From: Combretum micranthum
Lineage: Eukaryota > Streptophyta > Magnoliopsida > Myrtales > Combretaceae
Direction of reading: 5' to 3'
DNA length: 64,000 nucleotides
Assembly (NCBI GenBank): GCA_024138025.1
Contig: JAMXBD010001244.1
Location: forward strand, 368,018-432,017
Position 1 is the first letter of the stretch; each line of letters begins with the position of its first letter. Shown here piece by piece: positions 37,790 to 49,359 of this stretch. Both the position numbers and the translations under genes were made by a program. The notes under the pieces are model-generated. The model was not told the DNA's origin, did no database searches, and saw only the letters and a program-made list of their open reading frames with translations.

Positions 37790-38938
37790 TTAGGGTACCC
37801 TTCGGGGCGTGACAGGTCTTCTCCTCACTTTCAGAACATCCCAAGTAGCTCTAAATCAATACTATAATACATAGATTAGAATTAAGCATTACATAGAGAT
37901 TTTTGAAGAGAAATTGAAGTTGTTCAAGAATTTGCAAGTGAAGCTTTGATATATTGAATTGGTGATATCTGATCTTTTTCCTTTTATGCAATTCATATAT
38001 CTGAATATTTTGATCATAATGAAATCATTTGCAATTTCTTATCTGATTGTTGAATCATCATCCATGAGTAGCTAAATTCTTTTTGTGGGAAGTTGATGAA
38101 GCTTTAAACATGCTAAAATGATCTTTGAAACCATGTTATAAGATAGTTAGAATCATGAAATATTCATATTGAATTCTGATTATTCATCATATCTTTGGTG
38201 TATAAGAATTCTAATAACTCGGAAGGGAAATTAGGGTTCATATGAATTCATAAATTGAGATTAAATTACAATTGCGGAAGCGACGGAATTTAATCTAATT
38301 TAGAAATTGTCCATGAATATTAATGCAATGTTTTATGTTGATTTCTCACTAAGGAATTAGGGGATGTTAATATAAAGTATTAGTTAATTATAGAATCAGA
38401 AGGTTTATAATTGTAATTTTGATTCCACTAATAATTTATTTAGCGGAAGCTATTGAATTGTTTTTGTGGTTTAAAAGGTTTTTAAACCCTGTTTTTAAAT
38501 CTTGACAATTTCTTATGAATATCCATGAATCTAATTATCATTATAACATGACTTCAAGTTGATTAGCAATAGTTTAAAGTGAATTCTGCTTCTTCCCACA
38601 TTTTTCTAATATATCACTCTCTTCAAAAGTTCATTGCATTCATATAGATACTTAATTAGATAATCTAATCATTTGAAGAGATCAATTGCCTAGATATTAG
38701 TATTAGTTGATAACTGTCTGGTAGTTAATAGATTTCCGTGGGATCGACACTTGACTCATGCTATATTATAATATAAGACCTAGTACGCTTGCTGGATTCG
38801 ATGCTTTGAAAATTCACTACTAATTATAGCACATCATCTATATGTATATCAATATATTTTAGAGCCTAAATGCTCACTAACAAGCTTATTATTATTATTA
38901 TTGCTTCTATTATTGCTTTTTTTCACTTTTTCTTTTTG

Positions 38939-38959
38939 AGACTAGTCTATTCTTAGTCT
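38939..38959 (+). other. Hairpin H2 of T4
   Basis: AGACTA pairs with TAGTCT. Compared with GGACTA/TAGTCC in other copies, the outer G-C pair has become A-U. Confidence 0.65.
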
Positions 38960-38964
38960 GGGAA

Positions 38965-39040
38965 TGCCTTTGATGAAGCTAAGGCTCCCAATACTTGACT
39001 GGAATACCTTGATGAAGCTAAGGTTCCCAATACTTGACCT
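38965..39040 (+). repeat. 42-bp tandem duplication in T4
   Basis: GATGAAGCTAAGG, then CTCCCAATACTTGAC or TTCCCAATACTTGAC, occurs twice in a row. T7 has the same duplication (minus strand, about 43816-43890); other copies have one unit. Confidence 0.75.
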
Positions 39041-40137
39041 TATTATCTTACTTATTAGTTTGCTTCTTATATTTTTTTTCTATATTTTCATCTTTTTCAT
39101 ACTACATACTCATGTATATGCATCATTATAATGTTATTGTCTCAATAAAAATAAAGAGAAATTTTCTTTAATAAAGGAAAAATAAAAACTAAACTCTTTT
39201 AATGAATAACTTGTCTCTAAATCAAGATTTTGTTATCAAACACATAGGAAATTATTTTACAACTTCTTTTCAAACCCATCAAGATTTTTCTTAAATAACA
39301 AATGAAAGATGATGTTGTCAAGGAATTAACTAATAAAGCTAAACTTTTCTTTTGGTAATAAGTCACATGAAATTTATTAAAACTAGTGTTAATAATTCTT
39401 GGATAAGCAATTTTTTTCTTAAAAAACTTACTTATAGTGTTTTTACTAACCCCATAATAAAAACAAAAAAAACTAGACTAGTTTTTAAAGTTAAGATAAA
39501 ATCAACTCACTAATTTATAAACCCACTTAGAAAAAATAAAGGTTGTCAAGCTTCTAAATGATAAACCCATTTTCAAAGAGTTAAAAAGAATATAAACATA
39601 ATAAGCTCAAAAACAATAGATATTATCAACAACTTAAGAAGATGATATCTTTCCATGTAAAAATCGGTAAAGAGATTAAAAGATTATGTTTTAGAACTGA
39701 AAATCATTATATGTTATCAACAACTTAATAAAAACTTTGGAAACTTTGTTTTTGCCACAAGAAGCAAAATTTGTAGAAGATTAAAGTTAAAGGAAAATTT
39801 ATTTGTTTTGGAAAAGAAATTCACAAAAAAAATAATAATAAAAATAAGAATATACTTATTTGCAATAACCTAAGAAATTATAAGTTCTTTCAAAACACTT
39901 AGAAAAGAAATTATTTAGGTTTGATTTTCAACACCTTAAGATAAATTGTTTCATGAAAATTCATCGTTGAGACAATACCATTAGAATTTTTGCATACAAT
40001 ATATATATATACTCAATGGATTTTTAAATTTTATACGTACCTATATTTTTGCTAGAGGATTTTTGAATAAAGATGAGTTCGGAAAATTGTTTTTCAAAGG
40101 CTGGGATTTTCGTGGTAAATTTGTACCATGTCATTTA

Positions 40138-40358
40138 GAGACCCAAATGACCTTTTATGAAGAAAATAACCTTAGAAATGGATAGATCTTTTCGAGTAGG
40201 TAGAAAACGATATATAATATGCGAAATTTTGAGTTAAAATGAGCAAGTTATGACCATTTTAAGTTGGAATTTTACTCTATACGAATTTTAACGAACTTAG
40301 CAGAATAGAGTTGCAAGTTTAAGTAGAACTTCCAAGAAATACTCATTTTGAGTATTTC
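40138..40358 (+). other. Conserved block and hairpin H3 of T4
   Basis: The block is at 40138-40290. H3 is perfect: GAAATACTC (40336-40344), loop ATTTT, GAGTATTTC (40350-40358). A short AT-rich H4 equivalent (CCCTT/AAGGG) is at 40734-40751. Confidence 0.7.
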
Positions 40359-42500
40359 TTTTGTATAGGTGATGTGGAGTCTGGACTACCTTACCCGGAG
40401 GATTAGTTTGACTAAGAAGCTTCTATTGCTATGGTCGAGTGAGTTTAAATTCTCGCATTTTGTACTTATGTATTTGTTTGTAGTTTAGCGGTACTAGACT
40501 TTAGGAAAAGATAAAACATGATAGTGCATGTGTTTTTCTTATATGATTGAAATTATGATAAGTATATCGAGGCAGAAATTGTTGACTATATGGTATGATT
40601 TAGTATAGATTTGATTTGTTTGCAAATTCTATGATCACTTATAAAATGCTTAAATGTTATGTTATGTTATGATGACTTAAATAAAATGATTCATGCATGA
40701 CACGTAGTGAGTCACATTGCATTCATCACTATACCCTTAGTAGGACAAGGGCAAAGTAATGAGGTCTAGGAACCCGAAAATATACTTTATGAATTTGATT
40801 GCCCGTAATTAAATGGTGAGTGGACACCTGAATTAAGTACAATTTAGCGATTAATAGGAATCTGTATAAAAAACTACAAAAACATCATTTGTGAGCTATA
40901 GCCTTGTTGTTCGGAACACCTAACCATCAAATAGTGGGGTAAATCCATTCAAACATATGATTCCCGAAAAACATATGTATTGTTTGCTCACGTGATTGAT
41001 TGCATCTCATGTGCTTGTTAATTAACTTGATTGAACATTGATTGTTGAGTACTTTACTTATGAAATTAATTCTCACTAGGCAAGAAGCTTACCCTTTTAT
41101 AGATACCTTTTACAGCATCCTTATTTATGGTTTAAGCCTCAGGGTTATTTCTCTTAGATACTACCTTTTTGGCTTAAGGAGTTTTTGGAAGGAGTCAAAG
41201 ACTAGATGTAGACTTAAACTTCTAAGGTAATCTCCATGTAATTATTTTGAACAAACTATGATAGATTATATCTTTTGATAGGGGAATGTGCCACACCCCG
41301 AAGGGTACCCTAAATGTGGTAGTTCACCGTACACAATACTAAAGCCTAGGAATGACTGCCTCAGTTACGCAAAGGCTTCTATATCATATATAAGACGTAC
41401 ATCACAACCAAGGGAATGCATCGAAGTAGCGCAATTTAGATTGATAATAATTAAGTAACAAGGCAAAGAGAATACTTATCATAAAACATAAACATATTAA
41501 ATTACAAGTCTTAAAGGGCTTATCCCTCTATTATCTTCAAATAACTATACATCTTAGAATCGCCAAAACACTAACATAGAATACGTTACATATAAAGAAC
41601 GTTACAAAATAACTTCATCTTATGTTCTCATTGTCCTCATAAAAGCTTAAAATCCTTCCACAACTTCCTTAATGTCATGATCCTCAATTTAAGCCACAGG
41701 TATACCTGTTTCAACAAAATCTATAAGGGTATAAGCTATATCTAGCTTAGTGAGATATTCCTTTTTCATTCGCACCATGTTTTTAAATAAGTTCATTTAA
41801 ATTTTCACAAATATGCTATGCGTACAATGCAATAATAACGTGATTACATAAATATATATAGTTATCCGGAAACCATATATATAACGGATTTGCCCCTCCA
41901 TATCGAAGGTTACGGAATCGGTGATGAAGATCCTCGATCTTCTACTGCTAGTCCCCAGGTCTCAACCCAAAGCGTTTGGTTGGCTCGGCTCCGAACCTAG
42001 AGTCGCATTCCCCGGGCAATTTGGATTCTCTAGGAAGAAACATGGCCTGTGTCACAGCACGATAACATCCAATCCAACTCTATGCGCAGGAGTAGCAGCC
42101 TTCCGAAAGAGATGTGACTTGATGGATGCTATGCGTAAGGGTTTTATTTTGCTTAAGCCAAACCTTATTAGGGTTTATTAGGGGGCGATCAATCAATTTA
42201 ACAAATAATAAGCAGTCATACAAGTAAGTAAACAAAAACACTTAAACAGACAGTTTAAAGTTACGATATTCTTAATTTTCATTTCACGCATAAACAAAGA
42301 ATCACATATATATACATAACCCTGAATTCCCCAAATAAATGTCCATTTTTATTTTTCTTAGTATATTAATGCTACTAATTTACAAGCACAAGTAAGGTAA
42401 CGAAATTAAGAGGAATAACTCACTCGTCCATTTCGCGATCTTCTTAGTCATAGTAATCCTCAGGTAGGGTATTCTCGTATCCTTCGTCACCTAGACAAAA

Positions 42501-42715
42501 GAAATACCCGCGATGAGTATTTCGTAGAAATTCTACTTAAACTTTCTAATTCTATTTCACTATGTTCTTTAAATTCGTATAGAATGAAATTCTAATTTAA
42601 AATGGCCATAACTTTCTCATTTTAACTCAGAATTTCGTATATATTATACCGTTTTCTACTTATTCGAAAAGGTTTATCCCCTTCTAAGGTTATCTTTGTC
42701 AGTTGGGTTCCGAAA
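42501..42715 (-). other. Hairpin H3 and conserved block of T7
   Basis: H3 pairs GAAATACCC (42501-42509) with GAGTATTTC (42515-42523) on the plus strand. The conserved block is at 42596-42715. Confidence 0.65.
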
Positions 42716-43890
42716 ACGTTGGGTACAGATTTAAAACGAATATTTCTAGATTTTTGCAAAAACCATTTTTCTAACTCAACTTCATTCAAAAATCCTTTAG
42801 TAAAAATATAGATATATATATCTATGCATATAATTGATAAATCTTTTGAGTATATAGACAAGCTCACTTTATATACAAAAATTCTAATAGTAGTGTCTCA
42901 ACAATTTATTTCATAAAACAATTCATTTTGAGTTGTTAAAACTTTAACTTTAACAATTTCTTTTCAAGTATTTTGAAGAAACTTTATATTTCATAGGTTA
43001 TTATAAATGAGTATATTCTTATTTTATTTTCTTCATTCTTTTTCCAAAAACAAGTAAATTTTCCTTTAACCTTAGTTTTTCATAAATTTTACTTCTAGTG
43101 ATAAAAGATCAAAGTTATCAAAAGTGTATTAAGTTGTTGAAAACCTTTTTATAACTTTGTATTTAGGATGGTTTTCGAAAATGAGTCTTGTCTTCTTATA
43201 TTTATTCTAAAATATAAGTTTTTGTTTTCTAAAACTTGTTTTTTATTTCCTTTGAAAAGAATCCTCTTTATTGATAAAATCATTTGTTTTTAATCTTATC
43301 TTATTTATATTCTTTGAAAATAAGTTTCTTCTTTAGGAATTTGAAAATTATTATTTTCCTAAGTGGGTTCATAGCTTTATGAGTTAATTTTATCTTAACT
43401 TTGAAAACTAGTTTGTTTCTTGGTTTTGTCATGAAGTTTAAAAGAGTTTAATCTTTAAGCTTTTTGTAAGAACTTTGAAAACTTAACAAATTATTTTACT
43501 AAAACTTAGGCTCCCATAATATAAAATGAAAGTATTTATTTCTTATGTTTCTTGGTAAAACTATCTTGGTTATTTGAGAAAACTTTGAGAAAACTTGTAT
43601 TACTCTATTTCTATGTTGTTTGATAATAACTCCATTATTTTGTGACAAGTCACATAATAGAAAATCTAGTTTGAAGTTCCTTTAATAAAATTCTACTTTT
43701 GAATTAGTTGAGACAATATCATTATGTAGATGCAAGTATTATGAGCATGTAAAAATAATAAGAACATGAAAAAAATACTAGAAACAAATAATAATAAGCA
43801 AAATAATAAAAATATCAAGTATTGGGAACCATAGCTTCATCAAGGTAGCCCGGTCAAGTATTGGGAGCCTTAGCTTCATCAAGACATCCC

Positions 43891-43987
43891 GGGACTAAGA
43901 ATAGACTAGTCCCAAAAGAATAAAGAAAATAAAGAAAAGATTGTTTTGACTTGATATGAACAAGTTTAAGATTAGAAGGACTAGTCT
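43891..43987 (-). other. Twin hairpins H2 and H1 of T7
   Basis: H2: GGGACTA (43891-43897) with TAGTCCC (43907-43913). H1: AGATTAG (43969-43975) with CTAGTCT (43981-43987). Confidence 0.6.
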
Positions 43988-45847
43988 TAAGGAAATAGCA
44001 TGAAATAAATAAATTGGAAAGCATGAAATTAAATAAATGACAAGTGAGCTTATATGCTCTAAAGATTATATATAAATACATAAATATATTTAGTTAGATA
44101 TGAATAATGAAATCAACATAACAACATAACAAAATAGGAAGTTCATGTGCAAGAACAAAACATCAACATGTTGTTGCTTTTACTACTCATATGAGTTTCA
44201 AAACAACACCATAGTCATGTTGAGTTACATGACATGGGTAAATAAATGGTTGAAAGATGTTTACCTAAAGTGTTTATGTGGTATGAAGATGGTAGATGAA
44301 AGGAGGTATTATGTAAGTAGTGATATGTGGTAGATAATTTATGTATAAGGAATGATTTTTGTGAAAATTGGTTTAAGAGAGTTTTGGTAGAGAGAAATCT
44401 TAAAGAGAGGATTTGTCATTTGTGGAGAGATTTTGAGAGAGTTTTGATAGTGAAATGAATTGTGTGAAAGAATGAAGGAGGAAGGGGGTATTTATAGAAT
44501 TTTGGAGTGGAAATTAGATGTAATAAAATAAATTGAAAAAGAAATAATATTGAGAAAGAGAGAGGGATGGCCAACGGCAAATGGAGAGGGAAGAGAGAGG
44601 GTTTTGATTAATTTTTGTATTTTTGTAATGAGAAGAAATAATGTGTAAGGTTTGATGTGAATAAAGTTGTATTGGAAATGTAAAAAGTAAGAAAATAGGT
44701 ATATAGGTAGTAAGAAATAGGTGTAAGAAAAAGTAGAGATAGATAAATAGTAATGAATAGTAGAAAAATACTATGAATAGTAAACTAGACAATTAAAATA
44801 CAGTAGTAATAAAAATAAGCTTATAAATACGATATCTGTAATTTTTAGTTATCGAAAAATTCTAAAACTGATATTTTTGAAAATCTTATATTTTTATGAG
44901 TCTATTGGTATAAACAGTATATTTTTGCCATCCGGTGTACCAGGGCACGGTTTTTGAAAACTGATCCCGTTCGGATCCGAAGGACACTAGAAATTTGCGA
45001 ATATGATATTTTTAAGCTTCCCTATATTATTATGAACTATTATCAACAATTATTTTCATTTCGTTGTTTAGGGTTTAAGAGCGCGGGATTGCCAGATCTT
45101 AAATACTAGGGTTCATTTGTAAGCTTTGTGACTTTTAGGGTTCCGGTTTGACTTCTGGTTTTATTGAGTTATTAGTAAGATCATATAAATTTGGAGTTTT
45201 GACCGTATTATATTTTTAGTTCGATATCTATGGTTTGTCTTATTTTATTTGTGATTATTTAATAGTTTTCAATTCTCGGGATCGTTTAATCGAGCTAGGG
45301 TTATGAGTTAACTTAGTTTGACTTTTGGTGAAAATTAAAATTTCTGATTCCAAAATTCACCGAGGGTTTTAAGATCTTAGCATTTCATTGTCGAGCGTTA
45401 TTTGAATATATCGTTTTGATTTGCGTTTTAGGAATCGGGTAGATGATTTGATTAGCATATGGATGTTGATTCAACCGATAGTTGGATTTTCTATTTTGTT
45501 TTTGAGGGTTTTTTTTTTCTTAAGATTAAGAAATCTCGTTTTTGATCTTATTAAGTTTTATCTTGGTTCGATTTTTAGGGTTTCGATTCCAGTGTTTAAC
45601 TCTTAGGATTATTTTCTAAGAATTATGAAAATTTCAAGGGTTTACAGAATGTCCCTTTGATCTTTGTAAGATCTTTATATTTCCATATTTTAGAAATTAT
45701 GTTTGATTTCCATTCTTAAATTACCATATGAATGTCTTCTTAAACAACTTCTTTCAAAGTTGGTCCTCTATGATCGTGTGTGTACGCTTTACATTCGGTA
45801 TCGAAGCTTATGAGATGACTAAGGATATATACTTAAGCTTTAATGTT

Positions 45848-45870
45848 GAGTGTGACAGACTATCACATTC
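45848..45870 (+). other. Terminal hairpin H6 of T4
   Basis: GAGTGTGA pairs with TCACATTC (seven Watson-Crick, one U-G pair), 23 bases before the LTR end and about 30 bases before the primer site. Confidence 0.6.
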
Positions 45871-45901
45871 AGAGTATCCTTTAGGGTGTGACAGTTTGAG
45901 T

Positions 45902-45913
45902 TGGTATCAGAGC
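45902..45913 (+). promoter_or_regulatory. Primer binding site of the T4 element
   Basis: TGGTATCAGAGC, complementary to initiator-methionine tRNA 3' ends, 8 bases after the T4 LTR. This proves the T family is an LTR retrotransposon and that T4 is a 5' LTR. Confidence 0.85.
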
Positions 45914-45959
45914 ATAGTTAAGAATTTTATATCATAGCAATAGAAATTGACTTAAGAAG

Positions 45960-48545
45960 AAAATTAGGAGAATGGAAATAAGAAAGACTTAGATAGTTTA
46001 GCATGGGTAGAATAAGTTTTCTAACTCCCTTTCTTTTGTGAATGGATGTCTCTAGGAGAAGCCCGCTTGGCTAAGCTTCCAGGTCATACTAAAAGTTGAT
46101 GTCACCCTTGCCTAAACTAAAGAAAATATGGGGTTCGGTTAAATCTCTAGCCCTGAGAAGCCTCTTCCAAAGCGTGAAGCATTATAGAGGGTAGAAGCTT
46201 AAGCAGGATGAGAGTTTTTTAGATATTTTGAGTGCAAAAAACTTGAAAGGAGAGATGGTTTAGTTTGAAAATCACCATAATTTGATTCAAAAGAGTTGGA
46301 AACAACGGATAAAGAACGAAACCCAACACCTCCTTCTTCAACAGGATAGCATAACTTAGCTTAAGAGGACGAATGAGTAGTTGTGGATGTGGAAGAATCC
46401 CTAGAAAAAATTAGCAAACATACTCATAAAGTTTTTTATAACCCATTTTGGGTGGCTAAACAGATTGGAAAAGGTAAAGGGGGAGAGAAGAAAGAACACT
46501 ATTGATGAGCACAATTTTCCCCCCACTTGAAAGCCATAAATTAGCCCAATTTTGGAGGCATTGAGACACTTTTTAAAAAAGATCATTAAAACTTTGATGA
46601 TTACACCAACCAAGAGATAGGGAGATCTTAAATAAGTGATGGTAAATTTTGTTCCCTCATCTGATAATTGCTTAATAAGGCATTTCCTAGAATATTTAGC
46701 TTTCTGGGAAAAATTAAGGAGCTCTTATGACGGTTAATGCTTTGGCTCGATAGAGATTCATACTGAGATAAAAAATTTATAACTCATTTATCAGGGGCTT
46801 TTGCACCATCCATAAAGAGAATAAAATCATCAGCAAAAAGAAAAAGTGAGAGATCCTGGTGGGGGCACTAGTCTTGTATCTAATGTGGGGATAAGTGGAA
46901 AACAAATAATTTAAACCTTGAGACAAAAATTCATATGCTAAGATAAAGAGGGTAGGGGAAAGGGGATCTCCCTAGCGCAACCCCCCTAGACAAATTGAAG
47001 AAGCCGGAACCCTTTCCATTAACAATAACAGAGAACCAAACATTGCACATAATTCTTTTCACCATATAAGCAAATTTCAATGAAAGCCTAGACAGTCAAG
47101 CATAGAAAATAGAAAACACATTCAGCCTGTCATAGGCTTTCTCCATATCTAATCATGATGATGTTACCTCCTCTAATTTATAATCTAAATCATATATTAA
47201 CTCCTGCGCCAGAAGAATATTATCAATGATGCTTCTACGTTTGACAAAACCCGTTTGATTTATGCTTATAACCTTAGGAAGGATTTCACCTAGCTTGTTG
47301 GTAATAATTTTGAAGATTTTTGTAGTAGTGTTGCATAGGCTTATAGGTCTGAAATCCTTCCAAGTTTGTGGGTTGTTGTTTTTAGTTATCAAGACAAAAG
47401 AGGGCTGCAGTATAAAACCTAGAAAGTGGCAAACCTCATAAAATTCAATCACAACCTTGTAAAAATCCTTGCTAATAATACTCTAGTAGGTTTTATAAAA
47501 CAAACCTCCAATCCATTCAAGCCTGGTTTTGAATCTTTTTCTAAATCATTGATATTTCGTAAATTCTTCAAAAGATGGTGTATGAAAGTGAGATAAGAAT
47601 TGTTAGTTTCAGATATTGCCTTCTTAAGCCATTCTTAGTTTAGTGAATCGTTTCACCTGAGAAATCCTTTGTCAAGAGATCTTGAAAATATTTGCGGTAG
47701 AGGGACCCAAGGTATCTCCTTCTATCTAGTTATCATCATTGTCTCTTATCTTATTATCATGTTTCTTTATCTTCTTTCTTTTAACAATACATGTAATACT
47801 TAAAATTCCTATCGCCATCCTTTAACCATTTACCTTAGATTTATGTTGCCAATAGATGGTTTCTTGATCAATTAATTCCATGAGATCCTTTTTAGCTTGT
47901 TGTAATTTAACATAGATATCTTTATCATTTGAAGTTTCAAATTGCTTTTCAAGATCGGATACCTCATTCTCTTTGATCTTAAGGTTTTTTATTTCCAAAA
48001 GTTCTCTTGTCCTAAACCTTAAAGGAATGCTTTAGTCCGACAAGTTTTAATTGAAAGTTAATAAGACTAGAGATATTGCAATCCCCTTTCCAAGATTTTT
48101 CCACCATTGATAAAAGGAGAATGACAAGTGTACATATATTGAAATTTAAACTTAGAAACCTTTCATCCCTCTTTTTATCATAGCTAAGTAAGAGGGGGCA
48201 ATAATTTGAGCAAGTTCTATTAAGATGTTCCAGTTTAAGAGGTCTTAATTTTTCAAACCAAACAGCATTGATTAAAGCCCTATCTAGTCTAACATGCACT
48301 TTCTTATTAGACCAAGTGAAGTCGTTCACTACATAGCCAGCATCAACAAACTACAATCATATATCATAGACGAAATCCAAAATAGATTGTGTAGAGTAAG
48401 ATGTACCTCCAGATCTTTCATGTGTGATAAATAGTGTTGTAGGTCCCACAAGAAGCCATGGACCTTTAGTATTCATATATATCTTTCTAAGACCATCCCA
48501 TAATTGTTTGAGAGACCTATTACACTTAGCATATACCACCATGAC
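45960..48545 (-). pseudogene. LINE ORF2: endonuclease and reverse transcriptase
   Basis: ORF2 makes the nick and copies the RNA at the target. Endonuclease parts: 48357-48542 (GPWLLVG, then HERSGGTSYS, matching the usual N-R-GG region) and 48012-48329 (FTWSNKKVHVRLDRALINAVW). The late catalytic SDH has become SNY, so the nuclease would be dead. RT parts: 47153-47452 (WKDFRPISLCNTTTKIF, FVKRRSIIDNILLAQELIYD), then GDPLSPTLFILAYEF near 46900-46960 just after a stop, and the catalytic FADD in LFLFADDFILFMDG at about 46810-46850. After the RT come KIVLINSVLSSLPLYLF near 46490 and AKLCYPVEEGGVGFRSL near 46320. Many stops and frame changes. Confidence 0.88.
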
Positions 48546-48786
48546 ATGAAAAGAGAAGGAACCATTGGATCCACTGTATACTGTAGATATAAGAATTGTT
48601 CATGATCCATAATAACAAAATCAATTTGAATACTTTTCACAAAAATTAGATTTTAGAGTTTAGGTTAGAAATAAAATTTTTGAAATTTAATTTCCCTAGC
48701 ATATTATACAAATTCTAGAAGATGTCATAGTTTCTGCTATCATAAGAAATTGAATTTTAACTAAACTTTTTAACCTTTTAATAGAT

Positions 48787-49345
48787 CTACATTAGCAATG
48801 CACTTAATATTTCCAAAAGAGAGCTTTCATGAGGAAATAAAGTGTTGGAGATCCAACAAGATTTTGCTATGAGCCCTTGTGCATGGGGAGAGGAGGGATT
48901 AGATGACACAACCTTTATCAATAGCAAGCGACACTTCTTTTCTACCTGGTAGTTAGAATCATCATGTGATATGTCCTTACTCTGAATTTTGAAATCAGGA
49001 TCATCTAGATCGAAATTCGTATAAACATATCTAGTATCTATCATGATCCTCCTTAGGCGTCTCCATAGCTGAGTGTTGGCTACTATAGACTAGAGTCGTA
49101 GGGTCATAATTCTCACCTATAGGTTGAGCTTTGGGAGTAGTCAGAAGATCCTTACGAAAATCTTTAAACAATAGATCAGGGGGAGAATCTTCTACATTCA
49201 TCACACGATTTAGTAAGGGAGACTTAAGTTTAGAAGCAGAAATACCTGAGGGAGTGACTAGTGATGATGGATCGGCTTGAGGAACATCATTAACAAAGCT
49301 TGAATTACCTTTACACCCATTTGTTGAGGTTCCTAATAAAGTCAT
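48787..49345 (-). pseudogene. LINE 5' ORF remnant
   Basis: Two overlapping frames (49031-49345 and 48787-49044) upstream of the endonuclease. Composition is polar and serine/aspartate-rich, like the variable linker between ORF1 and ORF2 in plant L1 elements. I recognise no domain. No zinc knuckle of ORF1 is visible. Confidence 0.5.
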
Positions 49346-49359
49346 ATTTTACTCAATTT

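Larger units (their letters stand above)
34496..37814 (+). mobile_element. Solo LTR of family T, copy T6
   Basis: 3319 bp, TGTAAATCCCC...GGGGCGTGACA, flanked by identical GGTCT (34491-34495 and 37815-37819). It landed 8 bp after the TATA box of the Athila-like LTR. TATA box at 35194-35201. It has H1, H2, H4, a four-unit minisatellite and the terminal hairpin H6. Confidence 0.96.
30186..38836 (+). mobile_element. Athila-like solo LTR, split by two solo T LTRs
   Basis: Starts TGATAAGATCG and ends TATAGCACATCA, flanked by TCTAT (30181-30185 and 38837-38841). Without its insertions it is about 1.78 kb. It has GC-rich repeats (33900-34440), a TATA box (TATAAATAGGGGG, 34480) and, near the end, GTGGGATCGACACTTG, a phrase common near the 3' end of Athila/Tat LTRs. 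Confidence 0.88.
41289..45646 (-). mobile_element. Solo LTR of family T, copy T7, with extended U3
   Basis: 4358 bp, flanked by identical GAATG (41284-41288 and 45647-45651). It sits inside T4. The TATA box (44489-44496, minus) is about 1150 bp from the LTR start instead of 700, because about 450 bp (45190-45640) is extra sequence next to the start. H2 is at 43891-43913, H1 at 43969-43987, H3 at 42501-42523. It shares the 42-bp duplication with T4. Confidence 0.94.
29039..45893 (+). mobile_element. 5' LTR of a family T retrotransposon, copy T4, split by nested insertions
   Basis: Pieces 29039-30185, 38842-41288 and 45652-45893 join to about 3.84 kb. It starts TGTAATCCCTTAG and ends GGGTGTGACA, followed 8 bases later by a primer site. 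So this is an LTR of an element, not a solo LTR. TATA box at 29754-29761; a GCCGGC motif at 29667-29672. H2 is AGACTA/TAGTCT (38939-38959); H3 is a perfect 9-bp stem (40336-40358). It carries a 42-bp tandem duplication (about 38965-39040). No partner LTR is in the window. Confidence 0.88.
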
